Source: Candidatus Omnitrophota bacterium
GTDB lineage: Bacteria; Omnitrophota; Gorgyraeia; Gygaellales; Profunditerraquicolaceae
Length of the DNA: 14,298 bases
Direction of reading: 5' to 3'
NCBI GenBank assembly: GCA_023229385.1
Contig: JALNZI010000027.1
Location: 1-14,298 of the forward strand
The notes beneath the pieces were generated by a model, which did no database searches, had not been told where the DNA came from, and worked only from the letters and a program-made list of their open reading frames with translations. Position 1 is the stretch's first letter; each line of letters begins with the position of its first letter. The position numbers and the translations under genes were made by a program. Of this stretch, positions 6,539 through 13,218 are shown one piece after another.

Positions 6539-7161
6539 TCTATCCGATTAAAACAGTTATTGTTCTTTTCTCTTCCTATAGTGGTTGCCGGCCCATGGCC
6601 GGGATAGACCTTTGTTTCAACAGGCAGCGTGAATAATTTCTCGGTTATTGATTTCTTAAGTGCTTGCTCACTGCCCCCCGGTAAATCATAACGGCCTACC
6701 CCCTGGCAAAATAGCGTATCCCCCGTAAAAACAATCCCCTTTTCCGGCTTTTTCATTAAAAGACCGATACCGCCCTGGGTATGGCCGGGCAGATGCAAAA
6801 CCTCTAATTCAAGACAATCCATTTTAATGATTTCTTTATCCTCTAAAAGATTAATCTGAGATGTAACTTTATAGGGAAGTGAAAACAAAGCGGAAAGATT
6901 TTTCTTAGCATCCTTAAGCATCTCTACATCCTGTTTATGCACATAAACACTGCTGCTAAACTGATCATCGCTGCCAATATGGTCATAATGGCCATGAGTA
7001 TTAATCACCATTGCCGGGCTTAAGTGGTATTTATCCAGAACAGCCCGGATCTTATTCACCTCGTCCCCGGGATCGATAATTATCGCCCCCTTAGACTCTG
7101 CGCAGGCAAGGATGTAGCAATTAACCTGCATCGGCCCCACGATTATTGTCTCTAAGATCAT
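6535..7161 (-). CDS. Metallo-beta-lactamase-fold hydrolase (glyoxalase II-like)
   Basis: This 208-residue single-domain protein has the full MBL metal set: THGHYDH (H56, H58, D60, H61), H127 in LPGHTQGG, D148 in FTGDTLF, and H189 in VYPGHGP. The GRYDLPGGS segment after the GDTLF motif is typical of the short YcbL/GloB-like group. It lacks the C-terminal HAGH substrate-binding domain of full glyoxalase II. The likely role is thioester hydrolysis (S-lactoylglutathione-like or another thiol adduct), but the substrate cannot be read from sequence. It starts with ATG overlapping the preceding lipoprotein gene by ATGA and ends overlapping xerD by TTGA, so all three should be translated together. 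The last ~10 residues (KNNNCFNRID) are polar and probably disordered. Confidence 0.9.
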   Translation of the reverse strand: MILETIIVGPMQVNCYILACAESKGAIIIDPGDEVNKIRAVLDKYHLSPAMVINTHGHYDHIGSDDQFSSSVYVHKQDVEMLKDAKKNLSALFSLPYKVTSQINLLEDKEIIKMDCLELEVLHLPGHTQGGIGLLMKKPEKGIVFTGDTLFCQGVGRYDLPGGSEQALKKSITEKLFTLPVETKVYPGHGPATTIGREKNNNCFNRID

Positions 7162-7649
7162 TTTAAATAATTCTTTATCTTTGGGTAAATAAACTCTTTA
7201 TGGATATCCATTTTGATACGTTCGGCAACCTGAAGGTTACGGGAATCATTTGTGCCGTAAATATCACTCTTAATGGCAGCCAAAAGCTCGATTGTTTTAT
7301 TCACATACACATCGATATTTTTCTGCATATCATCTACCAGCATACCCTTCATATTGATCAGATTTTTCAAAGCCTCCTGGGCACAATCTGTCTTCTTTTT
7401 AAGGCTTGATTTCTGAGTTAGGGCGTTTTCTAATTCATCGTGCCAGGACTTCCAGAAAAGAAAATACTGCCGGTACAATTCCTCCTTGGTCATATTCGAC
7501 TTATACTCTTCAGGAACAAGAACCATCTGGACCGCCTGTTCGGATTTTTTTGATTTACGGGTAAATTTACGCGTAAAGGCCTCGCATCCGGCTGATTCCA
7601 ACAATACGATACAACACAATAAAAACAAAGAAATCTTCTTTAATCTCAT
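7158..7649 (-). CDS. Small putative lipoprotein of unknown function
   Basis: I do not recognise this 163-residue protein. It starts RLKKISLFLLCCIVLLESAGC: a basic n-region, a hydrophobic core (residues 6-17) and a lipobox-like SAGC with Cys22. This predicts signal peptidase II processing, though S at -3 is less usual than L. Right after the cysteine comes a basic stretch with a duplicated FTRK (from a 12-bp tandem repeat at 7554-7577, one mismatch). The remainder (about 45-163) is polar and probably mostly helical (YRQYFLFWKSWHDELENAL, then KTDCAQEALKNLINMKGML), ending in lysine-rich sequence. It overlaps ligA upstream and the MBL-fold gene downstream by ATGA, so it is probably translated with them; no functional link is obvious. 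It looks like a real gene because its reading frame fits exactly between two coupled neighbours. Confidence 0.72.
   Translation of the reverse strand: MRLKKISLFLLCCIVLLESAGCEAFTRKFTRKSKKSEQAVQMVLVPEEYKSNMTKEELYRQYFLFWKSWHDELENALTQKSSLKKKTDCAQEALKNLINMKGMLVDDMQKNIDVYVNKTIELLAAIKSDIYGTNDSRNLQVAERIKMDIHKEFIYPKIKNYLK
7554..7577 (-). repeat. 12-bp tandem duplication in the lipoprotein gene
   Basis: Two adjacent 12-bp units on the minus strand, TTTACGCGTAAA and TTTACCCGTAAA, differ at one base and encode FTRK-FTRK just after the lipobox cysteine. The first unit is itself a perfect 12-bp palindrome. Confidence 0.85.
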
Positions 7650-9640
7650 TTGAGCATCTCCTTAAATTCATCTTCGCTGATAATCTTAACCCCCAATTGC
7701 CTGGCTTTATTAAATTTTGTGCCTGTATTCCCGCCGGCTACCAGGATATCGGTCTTGCTGCTTACGCTGGAAGATGCTGCGCCTTTTGATTGACGCACCA
7801 ACTCCTCTGCTTCGGCACGCGAAAACCCAACTAACTCTCCGGTAAAAACCACGGTTTTACCGGAGAGTTTATTAATTCTGAAGTTAACGGCCTGTTTACG
7901 CATATTGACGCCGGCATCCAATAAATCCTGAATCAGCCTCTTGGTCTGGTTAAGGTTAAAGTAATCTACAATGGATCTTGCCATAACCTCTCCGATTTCC
8001 GGAATCCTATCCAAATCTTCAAGTTTTGCCCGCATCAGCTTCTGCATATCGGAAAATTCTCCGGCCAATGTATAAGCCGCCTTCTGACCCACATGGCGGA
8101 TACCCAGGGCAAAAACTAAACGCTCTAAAGGCTGCTGCTTACTTTTCTCGATAGAACTCAATAAATTATTGGCCTTCTTTTCTTTAAATAATTCCAGCTT
8201 TAATAAATCATCAGGTTTAAGTTTATAAACATCAGCTAAACTTTTCAACAGTTTTAAACTTACCAATTGATTAATTACCGCCTCCCCCATACCCTCAATA
8301 TCTAAAGCATCGCGGCTGGAAAAATGCAGAAGCGCCCGCTCCAGCTGCGCAGGACAATCAGAGTTAATGCAACGATAGGCTACATCCTCTTCCTTTTCCT
8401 TTACAATCTTCTCTCCGCAGGCAGGACATTTTACAGGGATATTATAAGGCTTCTTTCCTTTTTGCTCCACCACTTTTACCACTTTCGGGATTACATCTCC
8501 CGCACGTTCAATAAGCACCCTATCACCCACCCGTATTCCCAACCTCTCTATCTCATCAAAATTATGCAAAGTAGCGTTGCTGATAATTACGCCGGAACAC
8601 TCTACAGGTTTGAGCTCTGCCGTTGGAGTAATTACGCCTGTGCGGCCGACATGAACTTTAATCGCCAGCACTTCCGTAGTTGCCTGCCGGGCGGCAAATT
8701 TATAAGCCACGGCCCAACGCGGGCTTTTAGCAGTAAAACCCAACTTCTTCTGTTGAAGCAGATTGTTCAGCTTAACTACTACACCGTCAATTTCATAACT
8801 CAACTCATCACGTTTCTCTTGCCATTTACGACAATAATCAATTACCTCATCTATGTTACGGCAAAGCGTAGAATGCGTATCTACACGCACCCCCCAATCT
8901 TTAAGCAGGCCTAAAAATTCCCATTGAGTCTTAACCGGCAGGTTTTGGGATGCACCCAAAGAATGGGCAAAGAAATTAAGATGCCTTTTAGCGACAATAC
9001 CGCTATCCAGTAATTTTAAGGAACCGCTGGTAGCATTACGCGGATTAGCAAACAAGCTCTCGCCTGAATCCAAGCGCTCTTGATTAAGCAAGGAGAAATC
9101 CGCTTTATCCATATATACTTCACCGCGAATCTCAATAAGGCCCGGAATAGACACATTCGGCAAAGCTAAAGGAATAGCCCGAATTGTCTTTATATTCGGA
9201 GTTACATCTTCACCCATCCGGCCATCCCCGCGGGTTGAACCTAAAACTAATTTACCTTTCAGGTAAGTTAAATTAGCGCTTACCCCGTCAATTTTCAGTT
9301 CAACTACATATTCATAATTGCAATCAACCCCTAATCCTTTACGCACCCGTTCATCCCAGCTGAGCAATTCATCGATAGAATAAGTATTATCCAGTGAAAA
9401 CATACCCGCTCTATGCCTTACAGTCTCAAAACCCGGGCTTATCCCCAAACTCAGGCGCTGGGTAGGAGAATCATCAGTACGCAACTGCGGATATTTATCT
9501 TCGAGCAGCTTTAACTCTAGCATTAAATCATCATATTCTTTATCGGAAACCCGGGGCTGGCTCAAGACATAATAAGAATAATCATGCTCTCTTATTTTCT
9601 TTCTTATCTGATTAATCTTATTTTTAATTTGGATAGACAT
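7646..9640 (-). CDS. ligA: NAD+-dependent DNA ligase LigA
   Basis: LigA seals nicks in replication and repair using NAD+. The 664-residue protein is complete. The N-terminal Ia domain holds YYVLSQPRVSDKEYDDL (23-39). The adenylation domain has the catalytic lysine K116 in VELKIDGVSANL, then EIRGEVYM (170-177) and FANPRNATSGSLK (198-209). The OB fold follows; then a four-cysteine zinc finger (C405, C408, C424, C429), HhH repeats (about 440-580), and a BRCT domain (about 591-664) opening with GKTVVFTGEL. The ATG is 18 nt after the acyP stop with a poor ribosome-binding site, and the stop overlaps the lipoprotein start (ATGA). The BRCT start codons contain a 15-bp perfect inverted repeat (7833-7869). 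Confidence 0.99.
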   Translation of the reverse strand: MSIQIKNKINQIRKKIREHDYSYYVLSQPRVSDKEYDDLMLELKLLEDKYPQLRTDDSPTQRLSLGISPGFETVRHRAGMFSLDNTYSIDELLSWDERVRKGLGVDCNYEYVVELKIDGVSANLTYLKGKLVLGSTRGDGRMGEDVTPNIKTIRAIPLALPNVSIPGLIEIRGEVYMDKADFSLLNQERLDSGESLFANPRNATSGSLKLLDSGIVAKRHLNFFAHSLGASQNLPVKTQWEFLGLLKDWGVRVDTHSTLCRNIDEVIDYCRKWQEKRDELSYEIDGVVVKLNNLLQQKKLGFTAKSPRWAVAYKFAARQATTEVLAIKVHVGRTGVITPTAELKPVECSGVIISNATLHNFDEIERLGIRVGDRVLIERAGDVIPKVVKVVEQKGKKPYNIPVKCPACGEKIVKEKEEDVAYRCINSDCPAQLERALLHFSSRDALDIEGMGEAVINQLVSLKLLKSLADVYKLKPDDLLKLELFKEKKANNLLSSIEKSKQQPLERLVFALGIRHVGQKAAYTLAGEFSDMQKLMRAKLEDLDRIPEIGEVMARSIVDYFNLNQTKRLIQDLLDAGVNMRKQAVNFRINKLSGKTVVFTGELVGFSRAEAEELVRQSKGAASSSVSSKTDILVAGGNTGTKFNKARQLGVKIISEDEFKEMLK
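7833..7869. repeat. 15-bp perfect inverted repeat with 7-nt loop inside ligA
   Basis: AACTCTCCGGTAAAA (7833-7847) is followed, after 7 nt, by its exact reverse complement (7855-7869). It falls at the codons for KLSGKTVVFTGELV at the BRCT domain boundary. It is GC-balanced and should form a stable hairpin in the mRNA, but no run of U follows it in the transcribed direction, so it is not a standard terminator. Confidence 0.93.
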
Positions 9641-9658
9641 TTTGGCCGCTTAAAAAGG

Positions 9659-9940
9659 TTAGAATGAAACTTGAAAATCGTGGAGTTCTCCGGGCTGGTT
9701 GCCCACTGGCTGCCATTCTGTATTTGCTTCTTGAATATAACGGGAAAACCGCTGGTTGACTTGTTCAAGAAAACTATCCAGGATATCTTCTTCTGCTTCT
9801 GCCAACACTTCTACGCGCCCGTCACTTAAATTCTTAACCCAGCCGCGCAGCTTAAGAGAACCGGCAATCTCCTGGACGGTATAACGAAAACCTATGCCCT
9901 GCACCCTGCCTGAATAGTAAACATGTAGCTGTTTTTTCAT
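9659..9940 (-). CDS. acyP: Acylphosphatase
   Basis: AcyP hydrolyses acyl phosphates to carboxylate and phosphate in the cytoplasm. The 93-residue protein is the usual size for this ferredoxin-like alpha/beta fold. The signature GRVQGIGFRYTV carries the catalytic arginine (R19), and GWVKNLSDGRVEV carries the catalytic asparagine (N37). There are two possible ATGs, at 9946 and 9940. The second is chosen because AAGGA (9953-9949) lies 8 nt upstream of it but only 2 nt from the first. That AAGGA is part of an intergenic palindromic repeat (9947-9976). No strong promoter was seen directly upstream; transcription may come from the tRNA-Pro promoter. ligA follows after 18 nt. Confidence 0.94.
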   Translation of the reverse strand: MKKQLHVYYSGRVQGIGFRYTVQEIAGSLKLRGWVKNLSDGRVEVLAEAEEDILDSFLEQVNQRFSRYIQEANTEWQPVGNQPGELHDFQVSF

Positions 9941-9946
9941 AACCAT

Positions 9947-9976
9947 AATCCTTGCGTATGCTTACTCGCAGGGATT
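9947..9976. repeat. Imperfect palindromic repeat, copy B (overlaps the acyP ribosome-binding site)
   Basis: The arms AATCCTTGCG (9947-9956) and CGCAGGGATT (9967-9976) pair at nine of ten positions around a 10-nt loop. On the minus strand it reads CCTGCGAGTAAG then ACGCAAGGATT. It shares GCGAGTAAG and GCAAGGA with copy A at 10015-10054, in the same orientation. The arm next to acyP provides its Shine-Dalgarno AAGGA. Confidence 0.8.
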
Positions 9977-9997
9977 TACTTGCTTGCAAAGCAAGTA
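9977..9997. repeat. 9-bp hairpin with 3-nt loop
   Basis: TACTTGCTT (9977-9985) and AAGCAAGTA (9989-9997) are perfect reverse complements around a GCA loop. It lies between the two related palindromic repeats of this intergenic region. Confidence 0.85.
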
Positions 9998-10014
9998 TTT
10001 CGCTAACAATTTAT

Positions 10015-10054
10015 AATTTATTCCTTGCTCGTACTTACTCGCAAGGATTAAATT
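10015..10054. repeat. Imperfect palindromic repeat, copy A
   Basis: The left arm 10015-10028 (AATTTATTCCTTGC) and right arm 10041-10054 (GCAAGGATTAAATT) pair at 13 of 14 positions, with one T-T mismatch, around a 12-nt loop. The minus-strand core GCGAGTAAG and the arm GCAAGGA recur in copy B. No encoded protein; no target-site duplication was identified. Confidence 0.82.
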
Positions 10055-10055
10055 C

Positions 10056-10098
10056 GGCCAGCAAACTTACGTTCACTAACGTTCCGTAAGTTTGGGCC
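10056..10098. repeat. Hairpin directly downstream of tRNA-Pro
   Basis: CAAACTTACG (10062-10071) and CGTAAGTTTG (10085-10094) pair perfectly around a 13-nt loop, and outer GGCC/GGCC blocks extend the stem past a 2-nt bulge. It begins about 10 nt after the tRNA 3' end in the transcribed direction. It may help end or process the tRNA transcript, but it has no U-run. Confidence 0.75.
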
Positions 10099-10107
10099 TC
10101 ATTTAAG

Positions 10108-10181
10108 TCGGGGCGACAGGACTTGAACCTGTGACCTCAGCGTCCCGAACGCTGCGCTCTACCAAACTGAGCCACGCCCCG
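10108..10181 (-). tRNA. tRNA-Pro, anticodon CGG
   Basis: The 74-nt gene folds into a full cloverleaf on the minus strand: acceptor CGGGGCG/CGCCCCG (7 bp), D stem GCTC/GAGC, anticodon stem CAGCG/CGCTG, T stem ACAGG/CCTGT with loop TTCAAGT, discriminator A. The anticodon loop TTCGGGA gives anticodon CGG, reading CCG (proline). The C at position 1 is typical of proline tRNAs. The 3' CCA is not encoded (CTT follows the discriminator), so it must be added after transcription. Confidence 0.97.
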
Positions 10182-10198
10182 CGATACCTAATTAAAAT

Positions 10199-10226
10199 AG
10201 TATACCAGAAATTTATAGATCCGCAA
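10199..10226 (-). promoter_or_regulatory. Promoter of tRNA-Pro
   Basis: The -10 box TATACT (10204-10199) lies 17 nt before the tRNA 5' end, with a partial -35 box TTGCGG (10226-10221) 16 bp upstream. Placement would give a leader of about 10 nt. It sits in the ribE-tRNA gap, where no terminator for the riboflavin operon is evident. Confidence 0.6.
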
Positions 10227-10236
10227 TAACAGAAGA

Positions 10237-10812
10237 TTAGATGGCAGCTTTTTTAGCGAGGATATCAAATTCCACATTCAGCTTATCAGACGGGCCCTTA
10301 AAACTTAAAGTTGTATTCTTGAGGGTATGCGGAATAACGCAAACGCTGATAATATTAGCGCGCCTTTCTGCTAAAGTCAAACTTATCCCATCCAAAGCTA
10401 TTGACCCCTTAGGCAGACAATAAGAGATAAAATTCTCCGGGATAGTAATCTCAAAAACCAGGTTGCCATTACGCATCACTTTGTTGCGTATCCGGCCCAA
10501 ACAATCAATATGCCCGCTTACAAAATGGCCGGACAACCTATCCCCTAATTTAAGGCTGCGCTCAAGGTTTACCTGTTCTCCCGTATTCAAAAACCCCAGG
10601 TTGGTTTTGTTGAATGTCTCGGACATAACTTCAAAACTAAGTGAATTATTACTTATGGAGGTTACTGTAAGGCAGACGCCGTTAAGTGCGATACTATCCC
10701 CAATCTTAGTATCTGGCAAAGTTCTTTGCGCCAGGATATCCAAAATCATCAGCCTGCCTGAATGCGTCGCTCTTTTTACTCTGCCTAATTCTTCAACTAT
10801 ACCCGTAAACAT
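10237..10812 (-). CDS. ribE: Riboflavin synthase alpha subunit RibE
   Basis: This enzyme dismutates two molecules of 6,7-dimethyl-8-ribityllumazine into riboflavin and the pyrimidinedione that RibH reuses. The 191-residue protein has the two tandem lumazine-binding barrels. The first starts FTGIVEELGRV and contains GDSIALNGVCLTV and FEVMSETFNKTNLG. The linking segment is LKLGDRLSGHFVSGHIDCLGRI. The second has KGSIALDGISLTL and VCVIPHTLKNTTL, ending LNVEFDILAKK. It is slightly shorter than typical (200-215) at the C-terminus. The ATG follows the ribD stop with no gap (TAAATG) and has no clear ribosome-binding site, which suggests coupling to ribD. Some databases use ribE or ribC for this gene. 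Confidence 0.96.
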   Translation of the reverse strand: MFTGIVEELGRVKRATHSGRLMILDILAQRTLPDTKIGDSIALNGVCLTVTSISNNSLSFEVMSETFNKTNLGFLNTGEQVNLERSLKLGDRLSGHFVSGHIDCLGRIRNKVMRNGNLVFEITIPENFISYCLPKGSIALDGISLTLAERRANIISVCVIPHTLKNTTLSFKGPSDKLNVEFDILAKKAAI

Positions 10813-11907
10813 TTATCTTACATCCGCCTCAATAAACAAGTCTTCTGCGAACCTCCGGATCTTCATCCTGCCCAACTTTATCGCCTGGTCCGGATGCTTT
10901 ACCCCCCTGCCCATTACCGAGGAAACCGCATCCTTGCCCCCGATAATCTTAGGGCTGATAAAAAATAATATCCTGTCTACCAGCCTCTCATCAAAAAGCG
11001 AACCAATAAGCGTACCTCCGCCCTCAACGATAATATTGCTGATTTTTAGCCTGGCTAATTTCTTAAACGCGTCGCGTAAGTTTATCTGTCCGTCTTTTTC
11101 CTTAACCTCAAGGATCATCGCTTTAGCGGATAGGCTCTTGCGGTTTTCCGTCTCCTGACCCGGACGGCTGGGCAAAGTAATAATAATTACCTTGCTTGCC
11201 CCCGAGAAAATATTGGCATTTTCAGGAGTACTTAAATTACTATCGATAACTATCTTAGCCAGCTGCTTCTGGGGAGACGCTGCGTTCAGGCGGGGATTAT
11301 CCCGCAAGATAGTATTCACCCCTACCATAATTGCATCATAATCACCGCGGATCTTATGCGCGAATACCCGTGATTTATCCGAAGTAATCCATTTGGACTC
11401 ACCCGTAAAAGTAGCAATCCGGCCATCCAAAGACTCAGCAACCTTAACCGTTACAAAAGGAATCCCCGTAGAAATATATTTGATAAAATTCTCATTAATC
11501 TTTCTTAGCTGCTCACTTAAGACCCCCAGCCTTACCTTAATATTACTCTGTTTGAGCAGTAAAATCCCCTTGCCGTTATTTAACGGATTGGGGTCAATCA
11601 TGCCAACAACCACTTCTTTTATACCGCTCTGGATTATCCGGTTAACACATGGCGGGGTGCGTCCGGTATGCGCGCATGGCTCAAGGGTAACATAGAGAGT
11701 GGCGCTCTTTGCGTTTTTTCCTGCTTCATCCAAAGCAACAATCTCCGCGTGCGCCAACCCTGCCCGAGCATGAAAACCTTTACCGATAATCTTACCTTCC
11801 TTTACCACTAATGCCCCTACCAAAGGATTAGGAGAAGTCTTGCCCTTTGCTTTAAGGGCCAGCTTCAAAGCCAAATTCATATAATATTCATCAGTTTTCT
11901 TAATCAT
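10813..11907 (-). CDS. ribD: Bifunctional pyrimidine deaminase / reductase RibD
   Basis: RibD deaminates the GTP cyclohydrolase II product and reduces its ribose side chain to ribityl. The deaminase domain (about 1-145) shows TSPNPLVGALVV, HAE (53-55) and EPCAHTGRTPPC (76-87). The zinc ligands are H53, C78 and C87, and E55 is the catalytic base. DPNPLNNGKGI follows. The reductase domain (about 150-364) shows VKVAESLDGRIA, GESKWITS, ADAIMVGVNTI-like YDAIMVGVNTIL-RDNPRL, and IIVEGGGTLIGSLF (NADPH site). At 364 residues it is full length. The ATG overlaps the TGA of the PHP gene (ATGA). Nothing is missing. Confidence 0.97.
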   Translation of the reverse strand: MIKKTDEYYMNLALKLALKAKGKTSPNPLVGALVVKEGKIIGKGFHARAGLAHAEIVALDEAGKNAKSATLYVTLEPCAHTGRTPPCVNRIIQSGIKEVVVGMIDPNPLNNGKGILLLKQSNIKVRLGVLSEQLRKINENFIKYISTGIPFVTVKVAESLDGRIATFTGESKWITSDKSRVFAHKIRGDYDAIMVGVNTILRDNPRLNAASPQKQLAKIVIDSNLSTPENANIFSGASKVIIITLPSRPGQETENRKSLSAKAMILEVKEKDGQINLRDAFKKLARLKISNIIVEGGGTLIGSLFDERLVDRILFFISPKIIGGKDAVSSVMGRGVKHPDQAIKLGRMKIRRFAEDLFIEADVR

Positions 11908-12725
11908 TTTCTAGCTTGGCGCAACTTATCAACCAGTTCAATAGGAATTTTTATCATACCTAACTTTATATCAGGTTTTACGCTGCCATGAAAATCCGAG
12001 CCCCCTGTAACTAAAAGATTCAGCTTCTTAGCCAAATCCAGATAAAAATTAATCATCGACTGGGAGTGTTCAGGGTAATAAACCTCCAGGCCATCCAGAC
12101 CGCCAGCGGCAAAGTCGCTGATCAGCTCATCATTATGCAATATATACGGATGCGCCAGGACAGCTACGCCGCCTGAGTCCTTAATCAATTTTATCGCTTC
12201 AGCCGGAGAAAGGTTAAAACCCAAAACATATGCCGGAGATTTATCCCCGATATATTTACGGAAGGCCTCCGCGGTTGTAGTAACCCAGCCACCTTTGACT
12301 AATGCCTTGGCAATATGCATCCGGCCCACGGTACCTTTACCGGAAATATCAAAAACATCCTGGGCATTAAGTTTTACCCCCTGCTGCTCTAAATTATTTA
12401 CAATTTTATGTACGCGCTCAATACGATTAAGCTGCATCAGACTTAATTTCTCAATTAGTGCCTTATTCTGACAATCCAGGAAATACCCGAGGATGTGCAC
12501 TTCCTGTTTTTCGTATTGGGCAGTAAGCTCAACACCGGCAATAACCTCTAAATCCGTATCCTGCGCCGCGGCGCAAGCCTCAGAGATTCCCCCTACCGTA
12601 TCATGGTCAACTATGGCAATAGTTGAAAGGCCGCGGGAAAGCGCCTCTTTAACTAATTGTTTCGGCGTTAATGTTCCGTCGCTTTCAGAAGTATGTACAT
12701 GCAAATCAGCGTACTTCACCTGCAC
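11904..12725 (-). CDS. PHP-domain metal-dependent phosphoesterase
   Basis: This 273-residue protein has the full metal set of the PHP (polymerase and histidinol phosphatase) family: DLHVHT (H9, H11), IVDHDT (D41-D43), GVELTA (E67), VHILGY (H78), LAHPYILH (H193) and GSDFHG (D245, H247). An inserted helical segment (about 85-165) matches the YciV/RNase AM-like group, whose members act on nucleoside 3',5'-bisphosphates or 5'-trim RNA. Other PHP proteins are small-molecule phosphatases such as histidinol phosphatase. The start is GTG at 12725: AGGA lies 7 nt upstream and an in-frame stop is close by. Sited between nusB and ribD in a riboflavin operon, and overlapping ribD by 4 nt, it could supply the phosphatase the pathway needs. 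That is inference; pAp phosphatase or RNA trimming remain good alternatives. Confidence 0.87.
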   Translation of the reverse strand: MQVKYADLHVHTSESDGTLTPKQLVKEALSRGLSTIAIVDHDTVGGISEACAAAQDTDLEVIAGVELTAQYEKQEVHILGYFLDCQNKALIEKLSLMQLNRIERVHKIVNNLEQQGVKLNAQDVFDISGKGTVGRMHIAKALVKGGWVTTTAEAFRKYIGDKSPAYVLGFNLSPAEAIKLIKDSGGVAVLAHPYILHNDELISDFAAGGLDGLEVYYPEHSQSMINFYLDLAKKLNLLVTGGSDFHGSVKPDIKLGMIKIPIELVDKLRQARK

Positions 12726-12779
12726 CTGCTTTCCTGTTTAATCAATAAAATTGTAATTTGATTTGAATGGTTGAATTGA

Positions 12780-13196
12780 CTACTTTTCTTTCTCGATTTT
12801 TATCTGATCCAGTATGGCATTGACGAATTTTCCGGATTCAGACCCGGAGTACTTCTTGGCCAGCTCCACTGCTTCATTTATTGTAACTTTCGGCGGGATA
12901 TCTTCGCGGAAAATAAGTTCAAAACAACCCAGGCGCATAATATTCCGATCCACAAATGCCATGCGCTCAAGCTGCCAGTTTGCCGCATACTTGCTGATCT
13001 TCTTATCTATCTCCTGTATATGCTCAATTACTCCGCCCAAAAGCTCGGCGGAGAAATCTTTAAGCTCGGCGGAAATATCCGCCTGCTCGCCAGACTCCCA
13101 GAAACTTTTTAAAGTATCCTGCCAATCGCCATGGGTAATATCCACCTGATAGAGCATTTGCAACACATATTCACGGGCCTTAGTTCGTTTTCTCAT
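12780..13196 (-). CDS. nusB: Transcription antitermination factor NusB
   Basis: NusB binds boxA RNA with NusE (S10) and supports rRNA antitermination. The 138-residue all-helical protein opens RKRTKAREYVLQMLYQVDIT and ends with a typical helix pair: DRNIMRLGCFELIFREDIPPKVTINEAVELAKKYS, then KFVNAILDQI. The ribH-nusB pairing is widespread, so the position supports the call. The ATG has no recognisable Shine-Dalgarno; 22 nt separate it from ribH, and that gap contains a 10-bp palindrome (AACTTAAGTT). A 12-bp direct repeat at a 21-bp interval encodes the two SAEL segments near residues 39-52. A 54-nt gap precedes the PHP gene, with no terminator. Confidence 0.96.
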   Translation of the reverse strand: MRKRTKAREYVLQMLYQVDITHGDWQDTLKSFWESGEQADISAELKDFSAELLGGVIEHIQEIDKKISKYAANWQLERMAFVDRNIMRLGCFELIFREDIPPKVTINEAVELAKKYSGSESGKFVNAILDQIKIEKEK

Positions 13197-13218
13197 GGGT
13201 CTAAAACTTAAGTTAGTA

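Noticed and set aside
6932..6949. Short intragenic stem-loops (8-bp arms) here and at 12607-12626 and 13453-13478
   Set aside because: Arms of this size with variable loops are expected several times in 14 kb; no supporting context.
8324..8914. Long open frame (196 codons) on the plus strand
   Set aside because: Fully antisense to ligA, whose motifs are certain; the translation is low-complexity, without family motifs, and has no ribosome-binding context.
10463..11158. Open frame of 231 codons on the plus strand
   Set aside because: Antisense to ribE and ribD; a shadow of their codon pattern, with a serine/leucine/proline-rich translation and no motif.
13030..13075. 12-bp direct repeat and 7-bp hairpin in nusB
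   Set aside because: Explained by two SAEL segments encoded with the same codons; no sign of a mobile or regulatory element.
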